NCBI GenBank assembly: GCA_013350335.1
Contig: CM023538.1
Span: forward strand, 62,299,080 to 62,363,079
DNA from: Chimonanthus salicifolius
Lineage: Eukaryota; Streptophyta; Magnoliopsida; Laurales; Calycanthaceae
Direction: 5' to 3'
DNA length: 64,000 bases
A program made the position numbers and the translations under genes. Positions 33,801 through 48,200 of this stretch are shown piece after piece. A model generated the notes under the pieces. It was not told the origin of the DNA. It ran no database searches and saw only the letters and a program-made list of their open reading frames with translations. Numbering within the stretch: position 1 is the stretch's first letter; each line of letters begins with the position of its first letter.

Positions 33801-36800
33801 CTCCAAGTGTGAACACACTTTGTAACTCCTATTGGTTTAATATCTATCTTGGAGTTTCAACTTTTAAATAAAACTTTCTATGTTCCAATGACTAGCCCCT
33901 TGGTTAACCTTGTATTTGTAACTCTCAAAACAGCCACCCCACTTATCTCTTTAGTAGATGTTACATGCATGAAAAGCCTCATGCAACCAACGTCCCCATG
34001 GTTTTGAATTTGAATTTTTGAAGTCAATAACTTCTCACCCTTGATGCAGCCCATGTGTAACCGTCACCTCCTTAATGCTTATCAACGTCCCATGTGGGAG
34101 TTTCATTCTTGAAATGAAACTCCCCCTCCCTTGTTACCTTCCAACGTGTAAAACATTTGAAATTGAGTCACAACTCTCATGTAACTCAACTAATAAATTC
34201 AACTCATAAGTTTAGTTCAACTAAACTCCACCATTCATTTCAACTCAAACCAAACTCAATTAATGAAAACTTAAATCAACTAAGTTTTGAGCTCACTCCA
34301 TGATTAATCATGTCCATCTCGACCCATTGGGTCCCATTTGGCCATTTTGACCCATTTGACCCAATTACAACTCTTGACCTGTTTGAGTACATTTCATCCA
34401 TTCATTTGTTTTGTAAACAAGATTACTAACCATTGGGTCTTGATTGAACCATTGACCCATTTAAATTCAAATCAAATATATCACAATGGCAATTCCGTAA
34501 ATATGGATAAATTCATGTAAATTGTTATCTTTGAAATTCCAGGGTGTTACAGTAAAGGAGTGGTCTCAGCTTATAAAACTTTTCTCTACTTGCTAAAGCA
34601 ATATATTGTGATCAAGGCATGTCAATATGTCCACACAGTGGGCATTTCCACGTGTGTATGTTCTAACCTAACGCTTCTGTTTCCCTTTTTTTTTTAAAAA
34701 AAGGAAACTACTAATGGTTCTGTTCACTCTTAAAAAGAAGAAGTAATGGGTGTGCCATGTATCTACAAGAAAACACCATTTCTGAGCCAAGTTCATGAAT
34801 TCTGAGCATGGCATTTATAAATTTGACCTAAAGAATCATTACTTCGTATGTGTTTTCTGTGAGGAAACGCTGGAAGATCTTTATGCTTGTGAACATTCAA
34901 TCCTTCTGGCATCATTCAGCATTCTGATAATATATAGCATATAAATAATTCATTAGTTTTTATGTATAGGTGGACTAGTCTCACTTCCTCTATGGAAATT
35001 TAGAACTTTTTAATGCATTTATTTTTCTGCAGCGAAAACAATGTTTATTGTCAGTTGAATGTTCTCTCATCTATTGTGAAGTTCACCAACAAACTATACA
35101 TTCCCATGAAAATTTCTAGAAAATTTCTTTAGCTATAAATTCTAGAAATGCTTCTCAGCATTAAAATATCCTTTTTAAACAATCATATTTTTTAATTGCT
35201 GTATTTCCTTAAGATACATGAGTGAATGGGTTGTATGTTTTCAATGGCACTGTAAAAGGGTAGAAAAAATACAAGAACGAGTGGATGTTAAAAATTTGAT
35301 ACCATCAAGCAGTGATTTCCTTTCAAAAAAGGGTCAGGCAGTGAAGATTATATTGTTTCGTTGTGTTAAATGATACAATCACCCGAGCTATAGTCAAAGT
35401 CAAGTAAGCAGGCAAAAGATGACTATGAATTACTGCAATATAGATTCGTTGTCCCTTTGAAGTATGTTGGTGCCTTATCATAGTTGTATTCATTCACACT
35501 GTTTGAACAGTTCTAACAGTAGAGTTTACTTAATAATGATTGGAAGTCCTTACTTTAATGTATCATAGCATGAAAGTGCCATGGAGAGTTTGATAAAATG
35601 CTCATAATAAAATCAAGAATCATGTGTCATAACCTGATAACTTATTAAATAATAGTATATTCATTAGTATATTTCAGAGTCTGGTACACATTGTAAGAAA
35701 TTGACAGTTTCTGTAGTTTAATAGGGGTGCTCATCATAGTTTCAGCTGTGGCTGAATCATCTTCAGATGGGAATAATTTTGGCCCAACACTTTGTCAAAA
35801 TCTAATCTTTTGTTTTATTTTTGTTCTCAACTCTCTAAAATGGTTTTTTTTTGAAACAGAACTCTCTAAAATGGTTTTGAAACCATTACCGTTGAGTTTT
35901 TTCAGTCAGAGGTTAAGGCATCATGTTGTTGGACTGTATTTGGGTGAAGAATACCTTTGGTGGATCATTCATTGCAGGACTTCAGAAGTATTAATCTTGT
36001 TGCACTGTTAATATGTGTTAAACCCTGATTGTGCCGTCTACTTGGACATTATGCAGTTAGGCTTTAAAATTGAAGCTAATGTAAAGACCAGTAAATGTGC
36101 TTCTTGTTCCATGTGTTCATAATTATTTCCTGGTGTATTAGCATCCTTTATGTGCATTAATATATTTACTGATTACTTGTGCTACATTTCGGGCTAGAGA
36201 GTCACTTGCATGATTGCAATGCAATGTAATGTTTAGGCATCTAGTAGGTGCCATCTGTTAAACAAATGGGTGATTACTTGTGCTACTGTTGGGGATGGAA
36301 AATCACTTGCAAGACTGCAATGCAATGTATTGTTTTGGCATCCAGTGGATGCCATCTGTTAATCAAATGGGTGTTTCAGGTTGTAGTTATGTTTTGTTTT
36401 TATTCAACAGTTGATAACCTGATAATCTTTGTATCCAACGTTATCTCTATGAAGTTCATGGTCTTAATGGATCAATGTACTATACTTATAAGATCAAGAT
36501 CTGTGCTCAAATTTGTGTTGCTGATTTTTTTTTTTAAGTTAAATCTGCTTTTGGTTAGAACTTTAGAACTTTGATTGCAGACAAACCTCAGTGGGTCATC
36601 TTCAAATCTTCCAGACTCTACTGGCCGGCCATTTCCATCATCATTTTCTGCACAGTCTACATCGGCTCCTGTTTTTCATCACTCAGGTGAGTTGAATAGG
36701 TTATGCCAAAGTTCTCTCCTCTATATTGTCATTGGTGAAAATGAAGACAATGGAACAACTATACTTGACAGCTATTATTCTTGTTAGGAGGAACCATACA

Positions 36801-39800
36801 AGGGATTCATAACATTCATGGAAGCTTCAATGTCCCAAGCCTGGCAGGCTCTCTCGCTTCTCGAAATTCAATTGGTGGTATCCCTTCAAGTGGAGTCCAA
36901 CAACCTAGTGGAACCCTTTCTACTGGACGATTTGCATCAAACAATCTCCCTGTTGCTATTTCGCAGGTATCATTTTTTCCCCTCTTTATCACATCCCCTT
37001 AGTCTAAGGTTGGAAGTAACTTACCAGTGGCCACTCCCAAATGGGTTCCACATGGGCCCCACTTATATCCCTTTCCTCTCATCAGACCTATGCTTTTTGT
37101 AATTGGATCCTCACCTAACTTGACCTAATTCTGTTAATCTTTGTTTCTACGGAAAAATGCTTCATGGATCCATTTAGTTAAATTTTGGTGGGCTATGTAC
37201 CCAACCATACATCTTTAAGCTGAAGGTTTCATGTAAGCCCCACAGTGCATGAGTGGCCACAGGTGGGTGAACCCAAGCCACATATATGGATGGAAGGAGT
37301 GAGGGAGGGAAAAAGGAAAGTGGGGGGGGGGGGGGGGGGGGGTGGGGGTTTCGGTTTTTTTACTTTTTTCACTTTGTGAAATGTCAATATATAATGGCTT
37401 ATGATGTTGGACAACAGTAATACTTATGCTGAACCTATTAAATGGTTAAAAAAACAATAGATTAGAATTTCTAATCACATGTATGAAACATGACATGGAA
37501 TGTATACAATATCCATATTGAAACTTGATGTTAATAGCAAAATATATACGAACAGGGAATGTTATGGGGACTGGTGTCATTAGGCCGAGAATGCTAGGAT
37601 CACATGTGCCATGAAATTGTAGTCTCTACAAACATTTATTCGTCCAACCATATTGCAAAGCTACTTAAGGCTTTCTCATATATTTTAAGGGCCTTGAAGC
37701 CCATAAAGCCTATAATAGATTTTAGCCTCTTTATTCAAGTGTCCTAGCCTTTAAACTCATTCAATTCAAACATAAATCTCCCTTTTTCCTTTCTTTCCAT
37801 TTTTTAAAGCAAAAATTTCCTGTTTTTTGGGCATTGATTTTCCTCTTTATATAATTGATTTTCCCTCTATTGTGCCCTATTTTCGCATGGAGTTTCCTAC
37901 TTTTAGGTGCTGAAGTGTGAATCCTTTCTATTGGGATGGACCATACCCATTAAGCTTACCAAATTCCAGTCCTATAATCCTTTTTTTCTTTCTATTTTTA
38001 GCCATTTTTTCACAAATTTTCTTTATGTTCTAGCGCTGATTTTATGACCTTGTTAGTGCAGCTGGTGCTTCTTTTTTTTTTTTTAAATTTGTTTTTTAAC
38101 GAATTTTCTCTATTTGTAGTCATAAACACGACAATTTTGTCTACTGAGGTTGGCTAAATCTTTGCAACTAACCAAATTCAATTAAATCTCCTTTTATTGT
38201 TTTTATTTGATTTTTCCACAAATTTTTCCTGTTTTTAGGTGTTGCACAACAAAGACAAGCTAAATCCTTTCAACTCTTAAAATCAAATTCCAGAACCCTT
38301 TTTTCTTTATATTTAGCCTTTTTTGCTTGCTATTTTTTTAGGCTGCATAGAATTATCTTAACCGCAAATTAATTGGTTAACATATAATTCCTAGACTTCA
38401 TAGAATTATCTCAATTGCACATTTTATGGACAACAAATGCTCTTTGATAGACATTGAAAAAGTCTCTTTTTATGTTTAGATAAGAAAGGTAAAGGATGTG
38501 CACACAAAAATGTTTAAGTCAGAACACCATGAGGGTTCCTATAGTGATAGCCCCCTCATCTAGGGCTTGTACTGAGCCCCAACTGGCACCCTCTCCTTGA
38601 ATTTGATCTGTACTCAATTGGATTCCATGCTTTAGTTGCACCTGCTGTTGGAATTGAAACATGATAAAATTGTTCCCCTATCCGGCTTTATTTTGGGGGC
38701 CTTTAAATTATTTTTAGGAAACAGTGGGGCCTTTAAAATACTTTTTCACATCTTGTGCCCTATGAAGTTATAATTTATTACCATTTCAAAAAAAGGAAAA
38801 ACGGTGCCTTTAAAATCTTATGTAGTCATCTGATCAAATTTTTGTAAGTTTCATATGTAAATATTGGCCTTTCCAATAAACCACACTTTGGTCATTGTTG
38901 GGCCTCGCATTGAAGTGTCAGCTTGAGAATCCCTTATGTGGTGTACGCCTGAACACCCCTATTTTGTCTATATTGAAAAGCAATGAATGCAATATATTAA
39001 TTTTTTTAATGGAATATATCAGTTTATTATTGAGTTCATCTATTTTCTTCTTGTTTTTTTTCCTATTGTGAGTTTATTGTTTTTTGCTTATTTCCTTTCA
39101 AAATGCAGATTTCTCATGGTAACTCACATGGACACTCTGGGGTGACGAACCGAGGAGCTTTAAGTGTTGTGGGAAGCCCTGCATATAGTAGTAGCATGAA
39201 TGGAGTTGGGGCTTCTATTCCTGGGATACCTCCAACCTCTGCTGCTGTTGGCAATAGGAGTTCTGTCCCTGGATTGGGAGTTTCTCCAATTTTAGGTAAT
39301 GCAGGACCTAGAATTACAGGTTCTTCAATGGGAAATATTGTTGGTGGGGGCAACATTGGACGAAGCATAAGCTCTGGTGGAGGGTTAAGTGTTCCTGGTC
39401 TTGCATCACGTGTAAATTTAACTGCTAACAGTGGATCGGGAAATCTTGGTGTACAAGGACCTGGCAGGTTGATGAGTGGTGTGCTTCAACAAGGTACTGG
39501 TTTTAGTTTCACAAGGCTCATTTCTTTGTTAGTACTGTTTCAATTGCTTGCTGGTGTGCAATTGCATTTCTTGCATATTAATGTGACGATTATCATTTCT
39601 TAAATGCATGCATATTCTGGAAATGTAATACGTGATGGGTTGTTATTGAGGAACTCCTACTTGTGAAGGAGGCACTATATCCAAGTAAAGACTTTTTCAA
39701 CCTAACGTCTCGTCATATATGCTAGTTAAGTTCCATATAGAGTTGTTCTCGAAGGTTGGTACTCAATCCAAAGGCATGTTCTTAAATATAAAAAAAAAAT

Positions 39801-42249
39801 CTATAAAATTGAAAATAAAAGGTATATGCAAAGTTAAAAAAATCATTTGTAAAAAGAAAAAACTACAACCTCAATATCCATAAAGAATATATATTTATTT
39901 GATGCTTCTCGTGGGTGTTTTAGGGCTGTGGGTTTTTGTATCTTTTTCTAGTATCTTTTGTTTCTTTATTGGCACCTTTGGTGCCTCCTTTTCTTTTAAT
40001 ATAATCACCATTAAAAAATGATAATATTATTAAAGAAAAAGCAAGTATATTACAACAAAAAAGCGTACAAAATGCCAAAATTGAGACAAGAACAGAAAAC
40101 ACCTAAACTAGCTCTAGAAAATAAAAGACCTCCCCAGGAAGAAAGCAAACCGCCAAATTGAGGGTCCACTAGGAACTGCACAATTGGAAGTGGTGTGGAC
40201 ATCGGATCCAACAAACCCGACGATGTCCCAATTGGACAAAATTGAGGAATTGACTCTCCCAATTCATGATTGAACCGATGGAGGGAAACGGGGGCCTTGA
40301 AAAGTCTGCGTGAATGCATAACCTGGGTTGAATTGGGCCTAGGCCTTGCAAATACAAAAGAAACTGGATCCAGACATGAGTAAATCTAACCATCTTTGGC
40401 CCAAGCTCTATCTCTGCAAGCCTAAAAACTTATATAGGATGATCACGAGAATCAAGAAAACACCTTTCTTGGGTTTATGAACTCCCCTTTTTGGGTTGTG
40501 AATTTGAGGCTTGTTTACCATCAATTACTGTATTATGTTACTGTGCATAAAAATCCATCTGTGAAATTGATAATTAAATGCGCATTTTCTACTTCAAGTA
40601 CCACCAATCTCCTTTAGTTATATTGCTTTATCTGGATCTTTGTGTGTGTATGTTCCTGTGTATAGAGAGAGAGAGAGAGAGGCCCCTATGATCCAGTGGC
40701 TAATGAACTTTTACTTTTGCAGGACCACAGGTGATTTCTATGCTTGGGAATTCTTATTCTAGTGGAGGTCCGTTATCTCATGGTCAAGTTCAAGCAGGGA
40801 ATAATCAATTGAATTCCATGGGAATGTTCAATGATGTGAACTCTAATGACAATTCTCCTTTTGATATGAATGATTTCCCTCAGTTGACTGGTCGACCAAG
40901 TTCTGCTGGAGGACCTCAAGGACAATTGGGTAGTTAATAGAGTTAACTTTTATGTTTTCCATGCTTTCCTTGAATTCCTACCTTGCAAAAAGATATATTC
41001 CTGCTCTTTTATCAATTTTCCATTAAATAGCAGGGTCACTACGAAAGCAAGGTGGTGTTGGTGTCAATTCTATCGTCCAACAAAACCAAGAATTCAGCAT
41101 CCAAAATGAAGATTTTCCAGCTTTGCCTGGATTTAAAGGTTCTTATGCCATAATATTATTATTTTTAAATCATGCTAAAATGTAGGGATTTGTTTAGAAC
41201 ATGTTTTTATTTTTTTTTATCATTGTGGTTCCATTTTTATTTATTTATTTGGTGGGGGCAGATAGGAAGCAGGGTTGGGGTTGGGTTGGCCTTGTCTTCT
41301 TATGCTGAGGAAATTGTATGTTTCGTGACCCCAATTTTAAATTATACTATGGAAAATCCTCGTGTCACCAGTTCAAATCTGGTTCCTGACACGTGGTTAA
41401 TGTATCGAATCGATGCACACACAAACGAATTGATATGGATATCGGGATCCGTATTCGTTAATAGTTTAGACCAGGATACATATTTATCCGCCTAGACATA
41501 TAGATCTATACCCCCATTTTTGTAGATGGGTAAAGAGTATATGGGTAATAAAGAAAAAAGTTAGATTCTATTACGTATAATCACTTCGAAATACACACAA
41601 ACACCCACACACTAACATGTACATTATATTGATCCATTTCTTGAGAACTAACAGGAAAGAGAAGTGGGTTGGGAATTGTACATTTCACTAAAAAAAGAAA
41701 AGAAAGGCACAAATTTAAAAAATAAAAATCCAAATGTCATAGTCCCCTAAGAACTCAAGCCAAAAGACTTATCAAAACCAAAATTCCATACTTCAGATTC
41801 TAAATAGCGACAAAATTCTATCATCCATGGGAATCATACAATTTCTAAATCCTTATGAATCAATCGTGTCATGATATTGTTCAAATTGGACAATATAAAT
41901 TGCATATTGCACGATTTAATAACATTGGATGTCATGCCCATTATAAGTGATCCATACCCTGACAAAAAATGTGCTTGTCATGACTGGATATGGCGACCTA
42001 CTGTGGATAACAATTTATTGAAGGCATTTAAAGTGCAGATATAGCACTGATTTTCCTTAGAAAGAAAAGAAGACCATGATGGAATTCGTTATTGATTATC
42101 CTGATGAAGAAAGGAATGTACCTATGATTGAATATGATGAACCTAGCGTTGATGAAGATGATTTCTCACTTGCACTTTTGGTGTATATTTAGCATTGATT
42201 TATTCAATGCAAAACCGATGGAAGATATTATCCTCTTTCAGATACACAT

Positions 42250-42296
<47 letters not shown>

Positions 42297-45200
42297 AGGT
42301 CCGAACGTGTCCAGGCGTCACACCCAACTAGTCCCCTGGGGTGTGTGAAAACCCCCCAATTCACACACACCGGATAAGTCTCCAAGGAGTGACCCTTCAT
42401 TGTAGTTACTAGGGATTGAACCCAAGACCTCAATCCTGAAATCTTGTGTCTCAACCACTAGGCCAACCCCTTGGGGTTACACACATCCACATCCATATAT
42501 TTCTACCTCATTTTGATGACACTGACAAAATGAACATTGTTTATAGATGAGTGTTACCCTCTAAGAATGGAGGGGCTCACATTTCCAAAATTAAAGAGCT
42601 TTTACTAGCTTTCACTTCACCGATACTCGAGCCCAGCCCAAGGACTTGAAGCTGACCGTGAAGGCCATGCAGGCAGCAAGTATCGTTCCAAAATTAAAGA
42701 GCTTTTCCAACAATGCTAGACACAAACCTTGTGTCAATTTTTTTTTTTAAAGGTAATTTCATTAATTAAAAAGAAAGAAAAACAAGAGAAAAGGAGGCCC
42801 AGATGTAGCCCTCCAAACTAAATAGTATACATAACCCCCCATATTACAAAAACTTGTTTACTATTTCCATAGGTAAATACACCCCCTGTCGAGCCATATC
42901 ATCTGCAGTAGAGTTTGCTGACCGATGAGTCCGAGCAATCTGAAAATTGTGGATGGAAATCGGATGTTGAATCTGCTCAATTTTATCTAAGAAGATCCAC
43001 GGACAGTGAGAGCTGCAAGCCCACCCCACGACCACCTTAGAATCCCCTTCGACTGTACTCCTTGTAACCCCTAATGATTCCAACTCCAAGAAGGTTATAA
43101 CCATTTGATGGACACCCTATGCATTGTTGATTGGAACGGAGTAAAACTGTGACCCAAATTTTTTTTTTTTTTGAAAGTTGTGACCCCAAAATTAATAGTG
43201 AGATGGAAAGCAAACCTTTTGTCTAAAACCTTTAAATTTCAGTTGTCTATTAAAAGTATTTTGTTCATTTTCATGGAAATATATTATCATTTTGGCACTC
43301 CATCTATTCTGGGGTTAATGTTTCAGTTCGTTGGTTTATGAGACCATGCAGCTCACATGCATGGAATAAGGAACTCAGTAACTGAATTTGTTATGAGCCT
43401 CATATCCCCATAAACTAATAATTAACACTGGCTGACCTCTTTTATACTTACTAATGGCATGTGCTACATAGCTTCTAGTAAGATTTGCCTCTCCCCTCCC
43501 ACACCTGATCCCCCTACCCCCCTACTGTGTGAAACTGTTGTGCCTTCACCCTTCAGTATTAAACTAGTGTTATTATAGTGGTCAGTGGACTATTGGTTAC
43601 ATAATGAATCTCACAGAAAATAATTAGATATGCATGCAATTGTTGGTTCCATGCTAGCTTTAACTAATCAGATCCTGGTGTAGTCTATATCCATGGATCT
43701 GACTATTAAATCAGTTCTGATCTGGCCCAACTAGATCCTTGGCCCAATGTGCCCTGATTTACCACGGACATGATCATTTTATGAAAATGTCATGAATCAA
43801 CAAATGGAAAATGCTTTGGGATTGCATGGTTCATGTCCAAGTGAATCCAAACTAACTGCTCCACCATTTTGTCCCTTTTTTTTTTTTTTGAATATCATGG
43901 GTATCCCCACCCTACATTGGAGGTGGGACTAATCCCATGGATACGCAAAACTGCCTGTAAGCCTCGTGTATTAGCCAACTCCAAGGAGGGTTGACTCTAA
44001 GACCTATAGTCTATTTTTAGAAGCTCAAGCCAACTAAGCTACACCTGTGCGGGCTCTGAAACAGCATAATTTCAACTCTTTACTTGCCCTATCATGGTAA
44101 CAGGTCTGCTTCATGGTAGATTGGGTTTGTGCTGCATGGGGGTCAGTTATGACATGGATCTATAGTAAGACTAAATGTAACATATGAAAATCCCAATGAC
44201 CATTTATGGTAGAATAAAAAAAAATGAGAAATGCATAACATGTGTATGTGTAACCACTGATGATGTATACTAGTTGAGTCATGATGGAGTGGCCAAAACC
44301 CAAACTCTAACCCACCTTAAACCCAACTTGGGTTGGCAGCTATAGACCTGTACCCATCCCATCGTTAAAGTCAATGGCAAAGTAGCCCAAAGTGGCTGAA
44401 TCAGAGCAGATTAACTGTTTAACTTGACCAGTGCCATCCCGAGAATCGTTGCTGCTTTACAGTAACTTACAGATGAGCATTTGAGTCTAAATCTTTGAAG
44501 CTTTATTGGTTTCATGAGGAATCCTACATGTATGACCTGTTCTAAATCTCGACCAGGTCTTTGCGTTTGCCTCAGATTTGCAGATTGCTTTAAGTGCTAG
44601 CTTTACTTTGGTTTGCATGGTGATAGAATATTATCCAATCTTTTTGTTTTTTAAAATCTAACTAAAATATTAAAATGTTTATTTTTTATGTACATGAATT
44701 TTGACTCTTGTTCTTTAGACCTGTTAGTTTATTAGATATCTGAATTTATTAAATTGTTTGCCAAATCCATGAGTTGCATGTTTAGATAGCCAAATTGGAC
44801 ACCTTGTACCTGTTTAGATTTTGACATGTCTACCTGTGTGCATGCAATTTTAGTCTTCTGGATTTTAGACTTCATAGTATCTGGCTTGATGATTGCTATA
44901 TGTATTCTACTCTTCTGGTTGAGCTGAGTTACATGAAGTGCTAGAAGGAAGCCCGAGTCATATTACTTGCAAGCTCAGTTGAACTTACAGCTTGCTGTAA
45001 ACCCACACGAGTGTAGCTATGTTGGCTTAAGTTTCTAGGAATAGACTATAGGTCTTGGGTTCGACTCTCCATGGAGTTGCTTGATACATGAGGCTTGCTA
45101 GTGGTGTCATTTATCCACCCACGATATATTAAAAAAAACTTACAGCTTGCTGTATAAAGGCTCGTTTTTGGTGCTTTCAACCCACAAGCTCTTCAGTGAG

Positions 45201-48200
45201 GAATAAATTATTTACCAACATGTCGTGTTCCCTTTCTGTGCATTGGATTTGCAGTTCAATCCATGTAAACCCTAAATAAGAAATCTTTAGACCTTTAACC
45301 AGTGAAATTGAAGAGGTGTGTTCTGAAAATTTTCTTCACATTGTGATTGACAAAAAACTAAAGTAAAATCTGAAACTGAGAAAATAATGTATAACAAGGT
45401 TGATTACCTGGTTCTTCTAACTTGTGTAGATTTTTGGCCATTTTCCATTAGCATGTGGCTATCAAGTAAATGGCCGAGAACAATGAACTGTACCACCCCC
45501 TCCTCCCCTCCCTCCCTTGTTTAAACTATTAATACAATGTTAGTTCAAATTCTTCAATGACAGTTCATTGTATGATGATTTATTTGTAGTTTCTTTTTGC
45601 TTTTCTGTATTAACTTTTTCTAGTAAATGATTGTACCATAACATTGAAAGTGAAATTAAAGAAAATGTAAATTGAAAAATGAGAAGTGCTGGTTTGACCA
45701 CATTTAGAACTGATGCGACTGCCAGTATTCGCTTTTTATCATGGTTTTGAACCATTTATAGTTTATTACACCAGACTAGTTGAGGGGCCAGTTCCAGAGA
45801 AACTTGGTTTGATGGAACTTCAAATACTTGATTTCAGATGTGTTTTGCTTTGTTGTATTTGGGTTCTACCTGATAATATTTCCACCACTGGTATTTGTGA
45901 TATTCATGCATCTTTTTTTGCGCATGTGTTTTTGTGCATCGCATGACAAATAACTTTTTAAATTATTGACTTCCACTGCCATCTATATTCTCTTCTATTG
46001 TTTTTATTGTGATCCTGGATACAATTCTTGTACAGGAGGTAATACTGATTTCACGATGGATATGCATCAGAAAGAACAACTTCATGATAATGCTATATCT
46101 ATGATGCAGTCCCAGCATTATCCTGTGAGTCTTGGCTTCCATATTAAAGACTAAACTACCCAGTTCATCTTTTTTTTTTTTAATAAATAATTACACCATC
46201 TAGTTGAAAAAAACTATCCATTGAGATTTCTTAAAATGGGATCCAATTGAAATCGTTTTGTGAGACTTCAACTTACACTTCTTTCTCTGTCACACCCACT
46301 ATTATCTGATGATTGATGAGCTAGCTGATTTGACCCTATTTTGGGTAATATTCACTGTTGGATTAAAGCATGTTATTTAGATCATCAGTCAGATCTTTGT
46401 GACCTTAAACATGGTATTTAGTTGATCTGTTAAAAAGGTGGTGCTTTGGATGATTCACTCAAGTTGATTTTTGGTAGGCATCCATCCAAAAATAAGCCTT
46501 TCTGACCATCTCCATGTTCCAAGGTGGGCCCTACAAGATTTCATATTAAGGATCACAATGGATCATTTCCTGTGTAGTTTTGTTTTAGGGGATTTGTATG
46601 TATGATAACTTCGTTATGGATTTGATAATATGCTTCAAACTGCAGATGGGGAGATCTGCCGGATTCAGCTTAGGTGGGACTTATGCATCTCATCGCCAAC
46701 AGCAACAACATGCCCCTTCAGTTAGCAGTGCTAGTGTACCCTTTGCTCCTGCAAATGGTCAAGATCTTCTTCATTTACATGGTTCTGATACATTTCCATC
46801 TTCACATGCAACATACCATTCACAGGTACTGCTGTTTGTTTGCATTGTGGATGGGGAATGACATTTTTTTTTTCCTGAAGCACATTATCTACCGTAAAGT
46901 TGACCTCTTTCTCTCAGGTTCCAACCAGTGGGCCCCCAAACATAGGGTTGAGACCGGCTTCTGGTATGGGTTCTTATGACCAGTTTATGCAGCAATATCA
47001 GCATCATCAAAATCAATCCCAATTTCGACTGCAACAGATGTCAGCTGTTTCTCAGTCATATAGAGATCAGAATTTGAAGTCTAAACTGGGAGCTCAAGCT
47101 TCCCCCGACCGTTTTGGTTTGCTTGGCTTGTTAAGTGTTATCAGGATGAGTGATCCTGATTTGACGTCTCTTGCTTTGGGAATTGATCTTACAACATTAG
47201 GGTTAAATCTAAATTCAGCTGATAACCTTCACAAGACATTCGGGTCTCCATGGTCTGATGAACCTGCAAAAGGAGAGCCCGAGTATGTAGTGCCAGAATG
47301 CTATTATGCTAAACCACCACCTGTTCTTCATGTAAGCTGTGCTAAGTTGTTAGCCCCCCTTTGTTTGAGTTTTCTTAACCGTCTTTCAGTTCTAACCCTG
47401 TTTGATGTGAATGTAGCAAGGCTATTTTTCTAAATTTCAACCAGCAACATTATTTTATATATTTTACAGGTACGTTTCTTTCTTCTCTCTTAGTTATTAT
47501 GAAACTTGTACAATGTACAGGTCATCCTCATTGACCTAAAAATTAATTTGAATATGTTTTTTTCATCTCCCCAGCATGCCGAAAGACGAGTCTCAACTTT
47601 GCGCTGCTAATGAACTGTAAGCTCTCTCTTGCTTTCTCTTTCCCCCAACTCAATCCTTCCCTAAGTTTCTGGATGATGAAGAATGGAGATCATTTATGAA
47701 CTACCAGAAGGGGAATGGACCAGCTGGGTTTGAATCATATCATTCTTGTTTCTTTATTCTTGGACATGAATTTGGGCAGTCTGATTTTGGCTTAGGTGTT
47801 ACTTATGAAGCTTCTTGTATATCTGACTGTGATCCATGGTTACATGGTTCTCAATCTCCTCATGTTCTGTGATCCAATTTGTCTAAACTAACCCCCTTTT
47901 TATTAAACTTTCTGTTCCATATCTCTCTTATTGTTTCTACAAACACACTACATGTCAGTTAAGGCAGAACTTGTCTATGAATACTCATATTTTATTTAAT
48001 AATTTCGATAAAATGCAACGAGTATTTAATGTTAAAAAAATATCCTTTTCAGTCCATGGAGCATAATCCAGCGGCCTGCATAACCATTTTGGGGCCTATG
48101 TTGGTGATCCTGAGCAATGGTTTGGATCATCTGGCTCTAGAGTAGACTGCAATATGTACCATATTATAATCCAAAAGAACGAAAAAAATATATATTACTG

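Larger units (their letters stand above)
30977..34551. mobile_element. Solo LTR (gypsy-like) in NOT2 intron 1
   Basis: The element starts TGTAACACCCCGCCC and ends CAGGGTGTTACA. It has TG...CA termini that also form a short terminal inverted repeat (TGTAACACCC/GGGTGTTACA). A perfect 5-bp target duplication GTAAA flanks it (30972-30976 and 34552-34556). The 3575 bp contain no gag-pol or second LTR. The interior is dominated by hairpins, listed separately. A solo LTR is the simplest reading; a non-autonomous element without LTRs is possible. Confidence 0.75.

Noticed and set aside
32143..34126. CRISPR-like array
   Set aside because: Repeats are palindromic hairpins at irregular spacing inside a plant LTR element; there are no uniform spacers.
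35727..36574. Frames of 94 and 108 codons before NOT2 exon 2
   Set aside because: They lie in intron 1, have no family resemblance and no splice-compatible role.
41352..41392. tRNA-Phe gene
   Set aside because: Only the 3' half from the anticodon onward is present, so no cloverleaf is possible. It is a plastid insert.
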